A stretch of DNA of 64,000 nt from NCBI GenBank assembly GCA_037129925.1, contig JBAXTZ010000008.1, positions 21,806-85,805 on the forward strand, in the 5' to 3' direction. The notes below the pieces were generated by a model that had not been told where the DNA came from, did no database searches, and saw nothing but the letters and a program-made list of their open reading frames with translations. How positions within the stretch are numbered: the stretch's first letter is position 1; each line of letters starts with the position of its first letter. The stretch comes from JBAXTZ01 sp037129925. Lineage in GTDB: Bacteria > Bacillota > Negativicutes > JBAXTZ01. Positions 7,043 to 16,612 of the stretch are shown here, piece by piece. Made by a program: the position numbers and the translations under genes.

Positions 7043-9439
7043 TCAATTATAATTAATTTTCTGTGCTAACGCATCTAAAAAAAGCTTTTCACCGCGTTTA
7101 TTATCGTTCTGCCAAATTCCCATAAAACTCTCTGCAATTTCTCGAAAAAACCGCAGCGCCCGGCTAATATTCCGATCATGCCAAATTCGCACTGAATAAA
7201 CAGCAGTATTATCGTTGTAGACAAAATTCAAGTCATTATTTTCATTAGGAAGTTGAGCATAGTAGGAAATCACTTTGCCATTCTTGCAAATTGCAGCGGC
7301 ATAAGCGCTCGCATTCAACCATAATGGAAATTTCGCTTTTAACAAATGTTGGTAATCAGCATTTGCCTCAATATCTTTTCCGAGAACAGTAACTTTATAC
7401 TCAGCGCATCCGGCATTGTTTTGCAATAACGCTCCAATTATCGCTACCGGCTGCGGCGAATAGTAATCTAAATATTCCTTAACTAGTTGACTGGCAGTTG
7501 CAAATTCCAGACGATTGTTTACAACATATTGCGCTTTTACATATTCAAGATGCTTGCTGATTTTTTGAAAAGCTCCACCGCTTGTAGATGTCCAGTCAGC
7601 ATCGCCCATGACGAACATCGCGTGGGTAAATCCGACAATGGCGTGTATCCCTGCACGGGTTTTGTTATTATAAAAAAAAGCGCTCATGCCGGCATCGACT
7701 TTTTGGTTTAATTCAGCTAAAGAATCGCTGTCGTACTCGATTCGCTTTTTTGGGGTCGGTAAAAACTCCACTAACCCGACGTTGTCGAGATCGATTGCCG
7801 ATTTTTCGATCGCTTCAGGGCGTGAAAAATATATTTCCTTGCCGTATTCCGCCGAAACAAATTCACCCAAATTGCCCGGCGCGTCACTTGAACCAAACAA
7901 TCCTACCGCGCGGTAGGCAATGTAACTATTTGCCTGATCAGCAGCGCCCACTCCGTAATCAAACGAACCAACGCGCGAAGTTATACTCGTGCCAGATGGT
8001 GAATCGGCGGTCAGTTCTTGCAATTCAGATATATAAGAAAATAGTATCCCGGCTCGCGAGTTATAATCATAATAATCTCCAGCAGGTTTTACGCTATGCG
8101 CCCAACCATGGCGAAGATGATTTGCCCAAAATCCATTTTGAGCATAGTTGAGCGAAAGCGTATTTCCCTTCACTAATGGATCATAATCTGTGTGCATGTG
8201 TATCCCATATTCATGACCAAGCGCCGCCTGAGTTTTTACCGACTGGCGCACTGCTTCGACAGTTTCACGCCAGCCGACACCGCCGGCAAGCGCCATTTCT
8301 TGGGCGGCGCGGATAATTGGCAAGGCAATATAATGCGTCCAGCGCGCACCATATTGTTCGGCGATAGCGTTTAATTTCTCCGCCTTGTCTTTCATCTGTA
8401 CAAATACTTCTTCAGCTGTAATCCAAGCCTGTTTTTCACCCCAAGGCTTGGGGTACCCGGCAGCGTCAATTACTTCCAAATCATCAGTCATGACATAAAA
8501 TGTTTTCCCAGGTTTATCATCAACTACATCAACACTCAAGTAACCAACCGGCTGCTCGTCAGCCATAATCGTCACTTGCCAAGGTTTATTAAAATTGACT
8601 TCAGACGATCGCAGTGCCGCCAAATCAAACTGCAAAGTTTTTTCTTCTCCAGAATCCAATATCAATAACTTTGCTTTATTCACGGGAATAATTCCGAATC
8701 CGTATGGGGCTATCAAACGAATTTTAATATCGTTAACTATTCTATTGCTGATGTTTCGAACTGCAAGCTGCGCCGTCAGCCTTTCACCCTTGATGACTTT
8801 TATTGGTCGGGCTTGGATTGTCAGTGATTTTTTATTATTCCTCTGACTGATAAATTTTTCAACAAGAACGTGCTGGCCATTTTCAACCGTCAATACCAGT
8901 TCCAGTCGTTTTATTTTTGTAGCATCACTCGCAAAATCTAACCGCATAATATCGCCAATGTTTTTTCGTTCGTCTACCCATTCACCGACGAAATTATATG
9001 TAGAGCGTTCACTATGCATTTTGCGCTTGGCATTATTCGCTATTGCTCCCGAAAAAGTATAACCGCTAGTCACTAATAATTTCCCTGTGGCATCAAAACC
9101 GCGAATTTCCACGCGCCCATTTCCCTGCATTGAAAGAAACATCAATCGCCATAATACATCTTCTGAGCTATCAACCGGCACTGCAACACGATATTCAACA
9201 GTTCCATCGTTTCCCGCAGCTAATTCCAGACAGGGAATATTTTCGCTAAACAAAACTGGTCGAACACTATTGCCGTTGCCAAATATTTTGATACTGTCTT
9301 CTGAAAACGCCGGCAAACTTTGCCAACCGACCAACTTAAGCTCGCCGATTTTTGCCGTCAACGGCTGATAGACGTAATATTCAAGTTGCAAAGCGAGGAG
9401 CGCGACAATTACGTACAAAACAAGCGCATATTTTTTCAT
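7043..9439 (-). CDS. Membrane-anchored extracellular protein with NEW3-like and glycoside hydrolase/deacetylase-like domains
   Basis: Large 798-residue protein with one N-terminal membrane helix (about 5-21) and no other obvious membrane segment, so it is expected to face the outside. Residues 40-190 look like a beta-sandwich. About 205-290 resembles the NEW3 domain found beside alpha-galactosidases and other sugar enzymes (GERLTAQLAVRN, IRLIAPYGFGI, SGEEKTLQF). From about 315 a TIM-barrel-like catalytic region begins with YVMTDDLEVID and later EYGIHMHTDYDP; a DD pair and histidines in these places recall the NodB/polysaccharide deacetylase superfamily, but the motifs are not standard. GAGG six bases before the ATG at 9439 sets the start. 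It follows the pyrG terminator, so it needs its own promoter or read-through; none is clear. The function is a guess: exopolysaccharide processing. Confidence 0.6.
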   Translation of the reverse strand: MKKYALVLYVIVALLALQLEYYVYQPLTAKIGELKLVGWQSLPAFSEDSIKIFGNGNSVRPVLFSENIPCLELAAGNDGTVEYRVAVPVDSSEDVLWRLMFLSMQGNGRVEIRGFDATGKLLVTSGYTFSGAIANNAKRKMHSERSTYNFVGEWVDERKNIGDIMRLDFASDATKIKRLELVLTVENGQHVLVEKFISQRNNKKSLTIQARPIKVIKGERLTAQLAVRNISNRIVNDIKIRLIAPYGFGIIPVNKAKLLILDSGEEKTLQFDLAALRSSEVNFNKPWQVTIMADEQPVGYLSVDVVDDKPGKTFYVMTDDLEVIDAAGYPKPWGEKQAWITAEEVFVQMKDKAEKLNAIAEQYGARWTHYIALPIIRAAQEMALAGGVGWRETVEAVRQSVKTQAALGHEYGIHMHTDYDPLVKGNTLSLNYAQNGFWANHLRHGWAHSVKPAGDYYDYNSRAGILFSYISELQELTADSPSGTSITSRVGSFDYGVGAADQANSYIAYRAVGLFGSSDAPGNLGEFVSAEYGKEIYFSRPEAIEKSAIDLDNVGLVEFLPTPKKRIEYDSDSLAELNQKVDAGMSAFFYNNKTRAGIHAIVGFTHAMFVMGDADWTSTSGGAFQKISKHLEYVKAQYVVNNRLEFATASQLVKEYLDYYSPQPVAIIGALLQNNAGCAEYKVTVLGKDIEANADYQHLLKAKFPLWLNASAYAAAICKNGKVISYYAQLPNENNDLNFVYNDNTAVYSVRIWHDRNISRALRFFREIAESFMGIWQNDNKRGEKLFLDALAQKINYN

Positions 9440-9452
9440 TGACACCTCGAAA

Positions 9453-9480
9453 TGAAAACGCCCCACGAAGCGGGGCGCTT
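9453..9480 (-). terminator. Rho-independent terminator after pyrG
   Basis: GC-rich stem CGCCCC (9459-9464) paired with GGGGCG (9472-9477), seven-base loop, then TTTTCATTT on the minus strand. It starts only seven bases after the pyrG stop codon. The plus-strand side also ends in a T-rich run, so it could work in both directions. Confidence 0.8.
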
Positions 9481-9483
9481 TTA

Positions 9484-11088
9484 TTATTTAAATTTTGCGC
9501 TAGCCGCAACGAATTCACGGAATAATGGATGCGGCTTGGTGGGGCGGGACTTGAATTCCGGGTGAAATTGAGTGGCAACGTACCATGGATGGTCTTTCAC
9601 TTCAACAATTTCCACCAACCGCCCGCTAGGTGATTCACCACCAATAACTAAACCGTTGGCTGTCAGCAAATCCCGAAATGCATTGTTAAATTCGTAGCGA
9701 TGACGATGCCGTTCATAAATTATCTCGTCCATATATGCGCGATGAGTCAAGCTTCCCGGCGTTACTCGACAAGGATAAGCGCCAAGACGCATTGTCCCGC
9801 CCATGTTTTCAACCGCAACCTGATCTTCCATTAAATCGATAACCGGATATACTGATTCTGGAGCAAACTCAGTGGAGTGCGCGTCAAGCAAACCACAAAC
9901 ATTGCGCGCATACTCAATAACCGCGCATTGCATACCCAAACACAAACCAAAGAATGGCAGCGAATGCTCACGGGCATAACGAACAGCGATGATTTTACCT
10001 TCAATACCCCGGTCGCCAAACCCGCCAGGCACCAAAATGCCATCACAATCGCTAAAATATTCGTCTAAGTCGGCGTTTTCCGCTTCTAAATCCTCTGAAT
10101 TTATCCATTTAATTTCAATATCACAATCGTTGGCAATTCCACCATGCCGTAGCGCTTCATAAACACTCATATATGCATCGTGAAGGGCTACGTATTTCCC
10201 GACTAAGGCAATTCTTACTGATTTTTTTAGATTCATGATTTTATCAACCATGCTTTGCCATTGCGTCATATCCGGCTGCTGCGCTGATATCCCGAGTTTT
10301 TCCAGAACGACATCATCGAATCCCTGTTCATGTAACGCGAGCGGCAATTGATAGATACTGCGCATCGTCTTATTAGTAATAATCGCATTCGCATCACTGT
10401 CGCAAAACATGGCGATTTTTTCTTTCATTTCTTTGGAAATATCGTGTTCAGTGCGACATACGATAACATCTGGTGTAATACCGATACTGCGCAACTCTTT
10501 GACGCTGTGTTGGGTTGGTTTGGTTTTCAGTTCACCGGCGGCGCCTAAATATGGCATCAATGTTACATGAATGTATAATACATCATCTTTTGCCACTTCT
10601 TTTTTAACTTGTCGTATGGCTTCGAGAAACGGTAAACTCTCAATATCGCCTACCGTTCCGCCGATTTCAGTAATAACGACGTCGGCGTTGTCCTCACGAC
10701 CGACGCGATAAATGCGTTCTTTAATTTCATTAGTAATATGCGGAATGACTTGAACCGTGCTTCCTAAATAATCACCCTTTCGTTCTTTGGAAATTACCGA
10801 CCAATATATTTTACCGGCAGTAACATTAGAGTTTTTGCTCAGGCTCTCGTCGATAAATCGCTCGTAGTGTCCCAAATCCAAATCCGTTTCAGCGCCGTCA
10901 TCGGTCACGAAAACTTCGCCATGCTGATATGGACTCATAGTGCCCGGATCGAAATTTATGTAGGGGTCGAATTTTTGAATAGTAACTTTCAATCCGCGAT
11001 TTTTCAACAATCTTCCCAAAGATGCCGCAGTGATACCTTTTCCTAACGAAGAAACAACTCCCCCGGTGACGAAAACATATTTAGCCAT
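9484..11088 (-). CDS. pyrG: CTP synthase
   Basis: Converts UTP to CTP with glutamine and ATP, the last step of de novo pyrimidine nucleotide synthesis. The 534-residue product has the amidoligase domain first: FVTGGVVSSLGKGI P-loop (about 5-18), FDPYINFDPGTMSPYQHGEV, and the EIGGTVGDIES region. A class I glutamine amidotransferase domain follows with GGFGDRG, the nucleophile elbow FGLCLGMQC (about residue 380) and the HPEFKSRP histidine-glutamate pair near the C-terminus. Two ATGs are adjacent; the second (11088) has the better spacing to GGAGG. It follows rpoE by 14 bases, the standard Bacillota order, and is closed by a strong terminator. Confidence 0.97.
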   Translation of the reverse strand: MAKYVFVTGGVVSSLGKGITAASLGRLLKNRGLKVTIQKFDPYINFDPGTMSPYQHGEVFVTDDGAETDLDLGHYERFIDESLSKNSNVTAGKIYWSVISKERKGDYLGSTVQVIPHITNEIKERIYRVGREDNADVVITEIGGTVGDIESLPFLEAIRQVKKEVAKDDVLYIHVTLMPYLGAAGELKTKPTQHSVKELRSIGITPDVIVCRTEHDISKEMKEKIAMFCDSDANAIITNKTMRSIYQLPLALHEQGFDDVVLEKLGISAQQPDMTQWQSMVDKIMNLKKSVRIALVGKYVALHDAYMSVYEALRHGGIANDCDIEIKWINSEDLEAENADLDEYFSDCDGILVPGGFGDRGIEGKIIAVRYAREHSLPFFGLCLGMQCAVIEYARNVCGLLDAHSTEFAPESVYPVIDLMEDQVAVENMGGTMRLGAYPCRVTPGSLTHRAYMDEIIYERHRHRYEFNNAFRDLLTANGLVIGGESPSGRLVEIVEVKDHPWYVATQFHPEFKSRPTKPHPLFREFVAASAKFK

Positions 11089-11105
11089 CATTCCTCCGCG
11101 ATTAT

Positions 11106-11561
11106 TTATTCTTCTTCAGTGTCCTCGTTTTTGTCCACATAAGCCCGAGATCCGTCTTCATCCGTTCCATTTTCTTGTATTGCTTCAAACGCCATTTCAC
11201 GACGGCGCTTTTCTACTGAATTTTGCGAGTTTTCAAACTGGCGCAATACCTTAACATCATTTTGTGCAATCCACTCAGTCAGGCACCATTTGTTTTTTCC
11301 TTCGTGATGAAACCGGCTGTCCATATTCATTTGCGTAAATATTTCGGACATAACATGCGCCCAGCTGTGATCATGAACGCCGTCACGGCCTTCAATGGTT
11401 TTACTCAACAACTCCCGGAAAAACAACGACCGTTTTTCATTCTGTAAAATCTGATACACCACTTCAATGTCGCGCATTCCTGGTTGGCGTATAGAGCTTG
11501 AATCAGCTGCTAATACAATTTCTTCGACTACTTCGACAACTTTTTTTACTTTCTTAGCCAT
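11106..11561 (-). CDS. rpoE: RNA polymerase delta subunit-like protein (HARE-HTH)
   Basis: Delta factor binds RNA polymerase and helps enzyme recycling and promoter selectivity in Bacillota. The 151-residue product has the winged HARE-HTH domain (about 27-100): MRDIEVVYQILQ, FFRELLSKTI, HVMSEIFTQMNMDSRF and KWCLTEW match the delta pattern. The usual long Asp/Glu tail is reduced to a short, mildly acidic end (TDEDGSRAYVDKNEDTEEE), and the first 25 residues are a Lys/Val/Glu-rich extension not typical of Bacillus delta. Its position between argS and pyrG is the conserved rpoE location and is the strongest support. Whether the short tail still displaces nucleic acids is uncertain. Confidence 0.82.
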   Translation of the reverse strand: MAKKVKKVVEVVEEIVLAADSSSIRQPGMRDIEVVYQILQNEKRSLFFRELLSKTIEGRDGVHDHSWAHVMSEIFTQMNMDSRFHHEGKNKWCLTEWIAQNDVKVLRQFENSQNSVEKRRREMAFEAIQENGTDEDGSRAYVDKNEDTEEE

Positions 11562-11601
11562 TAATGTCTCCTATATCTTCTTAATAAACTTTAAAATAAT
11601 T

Positions 11602-13272
11602 TTACATCCGCTCGGGCGCTGATACTCCCAGTATCGCACAATTATGTCTGATTAGATTTTGCGCAGAAATAATCAAAATAATTCGTGCGTTTCGTATCTC
11701 AGCCGAATCAGCGCCAATAATTCTGCATTGATTATAAAACACATGGAATAAACTGGCAAGTTCAAAAGCATACCGAGCAATAATATGCGGCGCTCGCATG
11801 CGCGCGGCGTATTGAATTTCTTGCGGATATTGTGCCATTTTCTTGATCAAATCATGTTCACATTCGCTACCCAACAAAGTCAAATCAACATCTTCAATCA
11901 ACGGTAATTCAATTCCAGCCTCGGTTAACTGCCGCAAAACACTACAAATACGCGCATGAGCATACTGAATATAAAACACCGGATTATCACTCGATTTTGA
12001 AACAGCTAAATCAACATCAAAATCTAGCTGACTGTCAGTCGAGCGCATTACAAAAAAATACCGCGCAGCATCTTTACCAACCTCATCAATGAGTTCTAAC
12101 AAAGTTACATTCTTGCCAGTTCGCTTGGACAGTTTAATCATTTCGCCGCCGCGAAATAGTCTGACCATCTGTAGCAAAATTATTTCCAGCCGCTCCGGGT
12201 CATAACCAATCGCAGCTACTGCAGCTTTCATCCGGGCGACATAGCCGTGATGATCGGCGCCGAGAATGTCGATAACACGCGCAAATCCACGTTGGAACTT
12301 GTTGTTGTGATAAGCAATATCCGGCGTTAGATACGTCGGCATGCCATTTGAGCGCACCAACACCCGATCTTTGTCATCGCCATATTTCGTTGAGCGTAAC
12401 CACATTGCTCCGTCAGAAAAATAGGTTTTATCTTCCAAGCGTTTCAATTGTTCGATAGTTGCATTTACCTCGTTAGCTTCATGCAACATTTTCTCACTGA
12501 ACCAAACATCAAAAGTCACGCCAAACTTTTCGAGGTCTTCTTTCAGCAACATTAGCTTCTCTTGATAAGCCAATTCCTTAAATACTTGCAACCGCTCAGC
12601 TTCGTCGTACTTTAAGTATTTATCTCCATCACGTTCGATGATTCGCTGTGCGGTGCCAACAATATCTTCACCATGATAGCCGTCTTCGGGGAATTTAGCG
12701 GAAATTCCTAACAATTGCAAATAGCGGACATTTACCGATATTGCTAGATTGTCAATCTGATTTCCGGCATCGTTTACATAATGTTCAGAAGCAACATCGT
12801 ACCCGGCTGCTTTCATAATATTTACCAATACGCTGCCGACAGCCGCACCTCGTCCGTGACCGACATGCAGCGGACCTGTTGGATTTGCGCTGACATATTC
12901 TATTTGTACGCGTTCTTTGCTGTTGTGTGGAGCATTTCCAAATTCAGTGCCTTCAATAAATACCGTCCGCAATAAATCGTATATCCAATCACTATTCAAA
13001 AATAGATTGATAAATCCTGGACCGGCAACTTCAATTTTTCTAATCAACGGATGGTGAATTTCAACAATTATCTTGGCTGCCAATTCGCGCGGATTTATCT
13101 TGAAGGTCTTGGCCAACTGCATAGCAACATTGACAGAGTAATCGCCAAATTGTTTTTGCGGTGGCTCGGTCAGTTCAATTTTCGGCATCGGAAATTCCGA
13201 AATATCTAGTTTTGCAGCGACTGTTTCAACAGCTACAATTATTATTCCCGATAATTTTGTTGTAATATCCAT
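11602..13272 (-). CDS. argS: Arginyl-tRNA synthetase
   Basis: Class I aminoacyl-tRNA synthetase that charges tRNA-Arg. The 556-residue product has the N-terminal ArgRS additional domain (about 1-100), the HIGH box as HVGH in NPTGPLHVGHGRGAAVG (about 130-146), the KMSKS-like loop MIKLSKRTGKNVTL (about 365-378) and a C-terminal DALR anticodon-binding domain ending in ILGVSAPERM. Length is normal. It lies 40 bases upstream of rpoE and 19 bases downstream of the MATE gene, so MATE-argS-rpoE-pyrG are probably transcribed together. The ywiB-like gene often found between argS and rpoE is missing. Confidence 0.97.
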   Translation of the reverse strand: MDITTKLSGIIIVAVETVAAKLDISEFPMPKIELTEPPQKQFGDYSVNVAMQLAKTFKINPRELAAKIIVEIHHPLIRKIEVAGPGFINLFLNSDWIYDLLRTVFIEGTEFGNAPHNSKERVQIEYVSANPTGPLHVGHGRGAAVGSVLVNIMKAAGYDVASEHYVNDAGNQIDNLAISVNVRYLQLLGISAKFPEDGYHGEDIVGTAQRIIERDGDKYLKYDEAERLQVFKELAYQEKLMLLKEDLEKFGVTFDVWFSEKMLHEANEVNATIEQLKRLEDKTYFSDGAMWLRSTKYGDDKDRVLVRSNGMPTYLTPDIAYHNNKFQRGFARVIDILGADHHGYVARMKAAVAAIGYDPERLEIILLQMVRLFRGGEMIKLSKRTGKNVTLLELIDEVGKDAARYFFVMRSTDSQLDFDVDLAVSKSSDNPVFYIQYAHARICSVLRQLTEAGIELPLIEDVDLTLLGSECEHDLIKKMAQYPQEIQYAARMRAPHIIARYAFELASLFHVFYNQCRIIGADSAEIRNARIILIISAQNLIRHNCAILGVSAPERM

Positions 13273-13291
13273 TCTCTCTCCTAGAATTTCG

Positions 13292-14701
13292 TCAAATTGC
13301 CCGGGTATCTGGCATTTGGAAATCCGGTAAATCTTCCAGATGCCGCTCAGCGTCGACTTTTGCTTGTTTGGATTTCAACGAACGAATCTCCCGCCAAACC
13401 ATCAAACTAGTAATTACCGTTGATGTCATATCAGCAACCGGTCCAGCCAACCAGACTCCGTCAAGTCCGTACAGTAGCGGCATTGTCAACAGCGCCGGAA
13501 TCAAAATAATAACTTGCCGTGAAAGCGTCAATACGCTACTAAGTTTGGGTTTTCCGATAGCTTGAAAAAACATTGAAGAAATTATCTGATAGCCAATAAA
13601 CGGCATAAAAAACAGATTGAGTACCAAACCATGCGCCCCTTCTTTGATCAATAACGGATCACTACAAAAAACGGCGACCATCTGCTCCGGAATAAGACGG
13701 GTCATAGCAAAACCAATTGTGGCGATGATAACCGCTAACACGATGGCTTTTCGCAAAGTTTCGTAAACCCGATGAAAATTACGCGCTCCATAGTTATAAC
13801 CCAAAATAGGCTGCGCACCTTGGTTTACGCCAAAAATCGGCATGAAAAACAACATTGCAATCCGATTTACAACGCCGCCGGCCGCGACCGCAGTATCGCC
13901 GCCATATTTCAATAGCGCGCCGTTATAAATCACTACTACTACACCGGCAGCTGTCTGAATAAGGAATTGCGGCATTCCATTTACGAGAATTGCCCGAACA
14001 TAATTATACGACAATCGCAAATAATCGCCGCGCAATTTCAACACGCTCTTCTTGGATCTAAAATAGAAAATTCCGATTAACATCGTGGAAAACTGCGCTA
14101 CTACCGTAGCCAGCGCCGACCCTTGTATTCCCAGACCGAAATAGACGATAAACAGCGGGTTTAGGCAAGCGTTGATGATCGCTGATGCTAACATAACTAC
14201 CATCGACATCCGCGGGTTTCCCTCGCCGCGCATAAATGAGTTTAAGCCCCAACCGACAAACATAAATACTGAGCCAAACATAATTGTATAAGTAAAATCA
14301 TAGCTATAGGCAATCACTGCAGCCTCAGCGCCCATAGCGCTTAATATTGGCGTCAAAAAGGCTACCGTTACTATGTTTACAACCACTCCGACTATTACCG
14401 ACAATAGCACTGCGCAGTTCATGATGCGCTCGGCTTCATCGTTGCGCTTTTCGCCCATGCGAATCGATATCAAAGTCAGCCCGCCAATGGCAATCATAAA
14501 ACCAACTGCCATCTGCACAATCATTACCGGCATTGCAAACGAAACCGCCGTCAGACCAATTTGTCCAACGTAATTGCCGACAAAAAAACTGTCTACGACG
14601 TTATACAACGCATTGACCAGCATTCCAATGACTGACGGCACAGAAAACTTTATCAATAGTTTGGTGATTTTTTCTCGTCCAAGTAGTTTTGCTCTATCCA
14701 T
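13292..14701 (-). CDS. MATE family multidrug/Na+ antiporter
   Basis: Twelve-helix membrane exporter of the multidrug and toxic compound extrusion family, coupling export to Na+ or H+. The 469-residue product shows the two-fold MATE repeat: KFSVPSVIGMLVNALYNVVDS at the first helix, GxNSFMRGEGNPRMSM in the first half, and FFMPIFGVNQGAQPILGYNYGA opening the second half, the hallmark of the NorM/MepA-like branch. The C-terminus is a charged cytoplasmic tail. ATG at 14701 follows GAGGG at eight bases; an earlier start at 14734 only adds residues from the leader. It lies just downstream of a terminator and heads the argS operon. Substrate cannot be read from sequence. Confidence 0.9.
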   Translation of the reverse strand: MDRAKLLGREKITKLLIKFSVPSVIGMLVNALYNVVDSFFVGNYVGQIGLTAVSFAMPVMIVQMAVGFMIAIGGLTLISIRMGEKRNDEAERIMNCAVLLSVIVGVVVNIVTVAFLTPILSAMGAEAAVIAYSYDFTYTIMFGSVFMFVGWGLNSFMRGEGNPRMSMVVMLASAIINACLNPLFIVYFGLGIQGSALATVVAQFSTMLIGIFYFRSKKSVLKLRGDYLRLSYNYVRAILVNGMPQFLIQTAAGVVVVIYNGALLKYGGDTAVAAGGVVNRIAMLFFMPIFGVNQGAQPILGYNYGARNFHRVYETLRKAIVLAVIIATIGFAMTRLIPEQMVAVFCSDPLLIKEGAHGLVLNLFFMPFIGYQIISSMFFQAIGKPKLSSVLTLSRQVIILIPALLTMPLLYGLDGVWLAGPVADMTSTVITSLMVWREIRSLKSKQAKVDAERHLEDLPDFQMPDTRAI

Positions 14702-14721
14702 AACTTTTTCCCTCTTGAAAA

Positions 14722-14757
14722 CAAATAACAGCACAGCCCCGATACCGGCGCTGTGCG
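14722..14757 (-). terminator. Probable terminator after the CHASE4 gene pair
   Basis: Stem GCACAGC (14731-14737) with GCTGTGC (14750-14756) and a GC-rich loop, followed on the minus strand by TGTTATTTGTTTT. The T-run is interrupted, but the hairpin lies directly after the stop of the downstream CHASE4 gene and before the MATE gene. Confidence 0.6.
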
Positions 14758-14775
14758 CTCAAAAAACATTCCGAA

Positions 14776-15687
14776 TCAATGTCCAATATACCAGCTTAAA
14801 ACTTTGTTCATATACAGTAAAACGCACAACGGTAAAACAATCGTCACGATAACCAAAACAACTACAACCCTGTCTCTCATTACATTAATATATTCGCGCA
14901 AATTTTTCTCAAAAATCATTTTGGCACCCATTACCGGGTTGTTAAATATATCCCTGATTAATAAATAACCTTCGACTAACCCGCGGTCAGATGGAGGAAC
15001 AATTAATTCGCTTGCACCAACTTTTAATGAAATATCTTTACTGGCGCTCTGCGCAAGTTGTGTAAATGAAATGTCCGTAGCTTCCATTTTTACATATTTC
15101 AAAGAATCCAGACTACCCAAAAAATTCCCGGAAATATACGACGCAAATATCAACCAACCTGGTGAATCGCTGGCACCATTAGTCCGCGCTATCGGACTGA
15201 CAGCGATGATCATGCTGCCTCCGGCAGCTTTGATAATTCCATTTAACGTGCCAGCGGAGCTGGCATAGGCCTTGATAGCACGCGGAGTGAGCATGCTGGC
15301 TAGCTCGCTGGGTATTGCTATGTCTTTTCCGGCAACATAGTCATAACCACGCGAAAACGTAATCTGTCCGTCATTTTTCAAAAAAACGATGAAGTTAATT
15401 TTGTTAGTCCGAAACATATTAGTATCAAGATTTGAATTGATATATTCGCCGGTAGGCTTACTCATGAAATTGTATGATTCATCCCAAATTGACCAATCCT
15501 GCGCGCGCACCAGCAATTCTTTTTGTTTCTCGTCAATTGCCGCGCTAATATAGCCCATCTCTTGTTTGAGCGCCACCATTTCTAAATTGTAAGCATAATA
15601 ATTCATTATCATAACGACGCTCGCAGTAGTGGCTGTCATCATGAAAAAAACTACCAGCGCCATCCAAATCAAAAATGTTCGTTTCAT
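14776..15687 (-). CDS. CHASE4-domain membrane protein without output domain (second copy)
   Basis: A 303-residue protein with one membrane helix at each end (about 4-25 and 272-296) around an extracellular CHASE4 sensor domain. CHASE4 marks are AQDWSIWDESYNFM (about 62-75), NTNMFRTNKINFIVFLKNDGQI and the WLIFASYISGNF strand near 180. CHASE4 domains usually sit on diguanylate cyclases or histidine kinases; here only a few residues follow the second helix, so there is no HAMP, GGDEF or kinase part. ATG at 15687 is ten bases after the stop of the first copy. Weak ribosome binding site. The two copies share the same layout and many CHASE4 positions, so they come from a duplication. Partner and ligand are unknown. 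Confidence 0.8.
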   Translation of the reverse strand: MKRTFLIWMALVVFFMMTATTASVVMIMNYYAYNLEMVALKQEMGYISAAIDEKQKELLVRAQDWSIWDESYNFMSKPTGEYINSNLDTNMFRTNKINFIVFLKNDGQITFSRGYDYVAGKDIAIPSELASMLTPRAIKAYASSAGTLNGIIKAAGGSMIIAVSPIARTNGASDSPGWLIFASYISGNFLGSLDSLKYVKMEATDISFTQLAQSASKDISLKVGASELIVPPSDRGLVEGYLLIRDIFNNPVMGAKMIFEKNLREYINVMRDRVVVVLVIVTIVLPLCVLLYMNKVLSWYIGH

Positions 15688-15697
15688 AACACCATCA

Positions 15698-16600
15698 CTA
15701 TTCTTCGATATATTTAAACAGGTTGCCAACAACGAAATAAAAACCGCTAATTAATAAAATAACAACAATCAAAGTAATTCCCAATGCATAAATCATGTAT
15801 TGATTTTGATTTTGCATAACCGAGCGCGGCAAATCAATACGCAGTCCGGAAATCGGATTTTTGCTGATATCTTTCAACAAAAATAAACCACTTACACTAC
15901 TATCGCTATTATATTTGATTGCAACATCAGTACCATCATCAAGTTTAACACTTATGCCCGCATCTTTGGCTAAATCAAAAAAGTCGCGAGAATCTAAAGA
16001 CGTATGCGTATTCTTGATCTGATTAAGAACTTTGAAGTAGTTTTCATCTATATCTGCTGCAAAAACTACCCAGCCATTTGATATTGCCCGCTTGTTATTA
16101 GTATTTACCGGAACGGCTGCTATCGCCAATACTTTGTCAGCGATTTTGACATAACCAGAGACAACGCCCGAGCTATCGGCAAATGTTTCTAAAACTTTAG
16201 GTGATAACTTCTTAATCAAATCATTAGGCACTGAAATAGTCTGTTTGCTTAGTAAATCATAGCCAGAAGCTGTCAAAATGCGTCCATCTTTCGAAAGACA
16301 AATTATATAATTAACCCCGACGTTGATAAAAGTATTCTCGTGAAAGTTGTTCACAAAGCTGGGATTTTTGCCTTGAAGATAATAATACATATCATCCCAA
16401 ATTGCCCAATCCTTGGTTTTGTTAACAAAGTCCTGTTGCTTTGTCAGCAACAAGCTGTCAAACATCTCTAATTGTTGCTTCAAAACTACGCGCTCAAGTG
16501 ACACTAGCATTTGTTTAAGTAAAAAAGTACTCGAAAAAGCCAATATCGCCGCGATGATTACTAATAAAATTAAATACTTTACATAGATTCTCCGCTTCAT
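15698..16600 (-). CDS. CHASE4-domain membrane protein without output domain (first copy)
   Basis: A 300-residue protein: membrane helix at about 8-30, an extracellular CHASE4 domain with KTKDWAIWDDMYYYLQG (about 60-76), VNYIICLSKDGRILTASGYD and WVVFAADIDENYF, then a second membrane helix at about 268-292 and a seven-residue end (NLFKYIEE region). No cytoplasmic signalling domain is present. It begins 12 bases after murA ends, with a good GGAGGTGAC ribosome binding site overlapping the murA 3' region, so murA and both CHASE4 genes form one transcription unit. The pair may act as a hetero-oligomer that passes an outside signal to an unknown membrane partner, but this is inference. Confidence 0.82.
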   Translation of the reverse strand: MKRRIYVKYLILLVIIAAILAFSSTFLLKQMLVSLERVVLKQQLEMFDSLLLTKQQDFVNKTKDWAIWDDMYYYLQGKNPSFVNNFHENTFINVGVNYIICLSKDGRILTASGYDLLSKQTISVPNDLIKKLSPKVLETFADSSGVVSGYVKIADKVLAIAAVPVNTNNKRAISNGWVVFAADIDENYFKVLNQIKNTHTSLDSRDFFDLAKDAGISVKLDDGTDVAIKYNSDSSVSGLFLLKDISKNPISGLRIDLPRSVMQNQNQYMIYALGITLIVVILLISGFYFVVGNLFKYIEE

Positions 16601-16612
16601 GTCACCTCCGTT

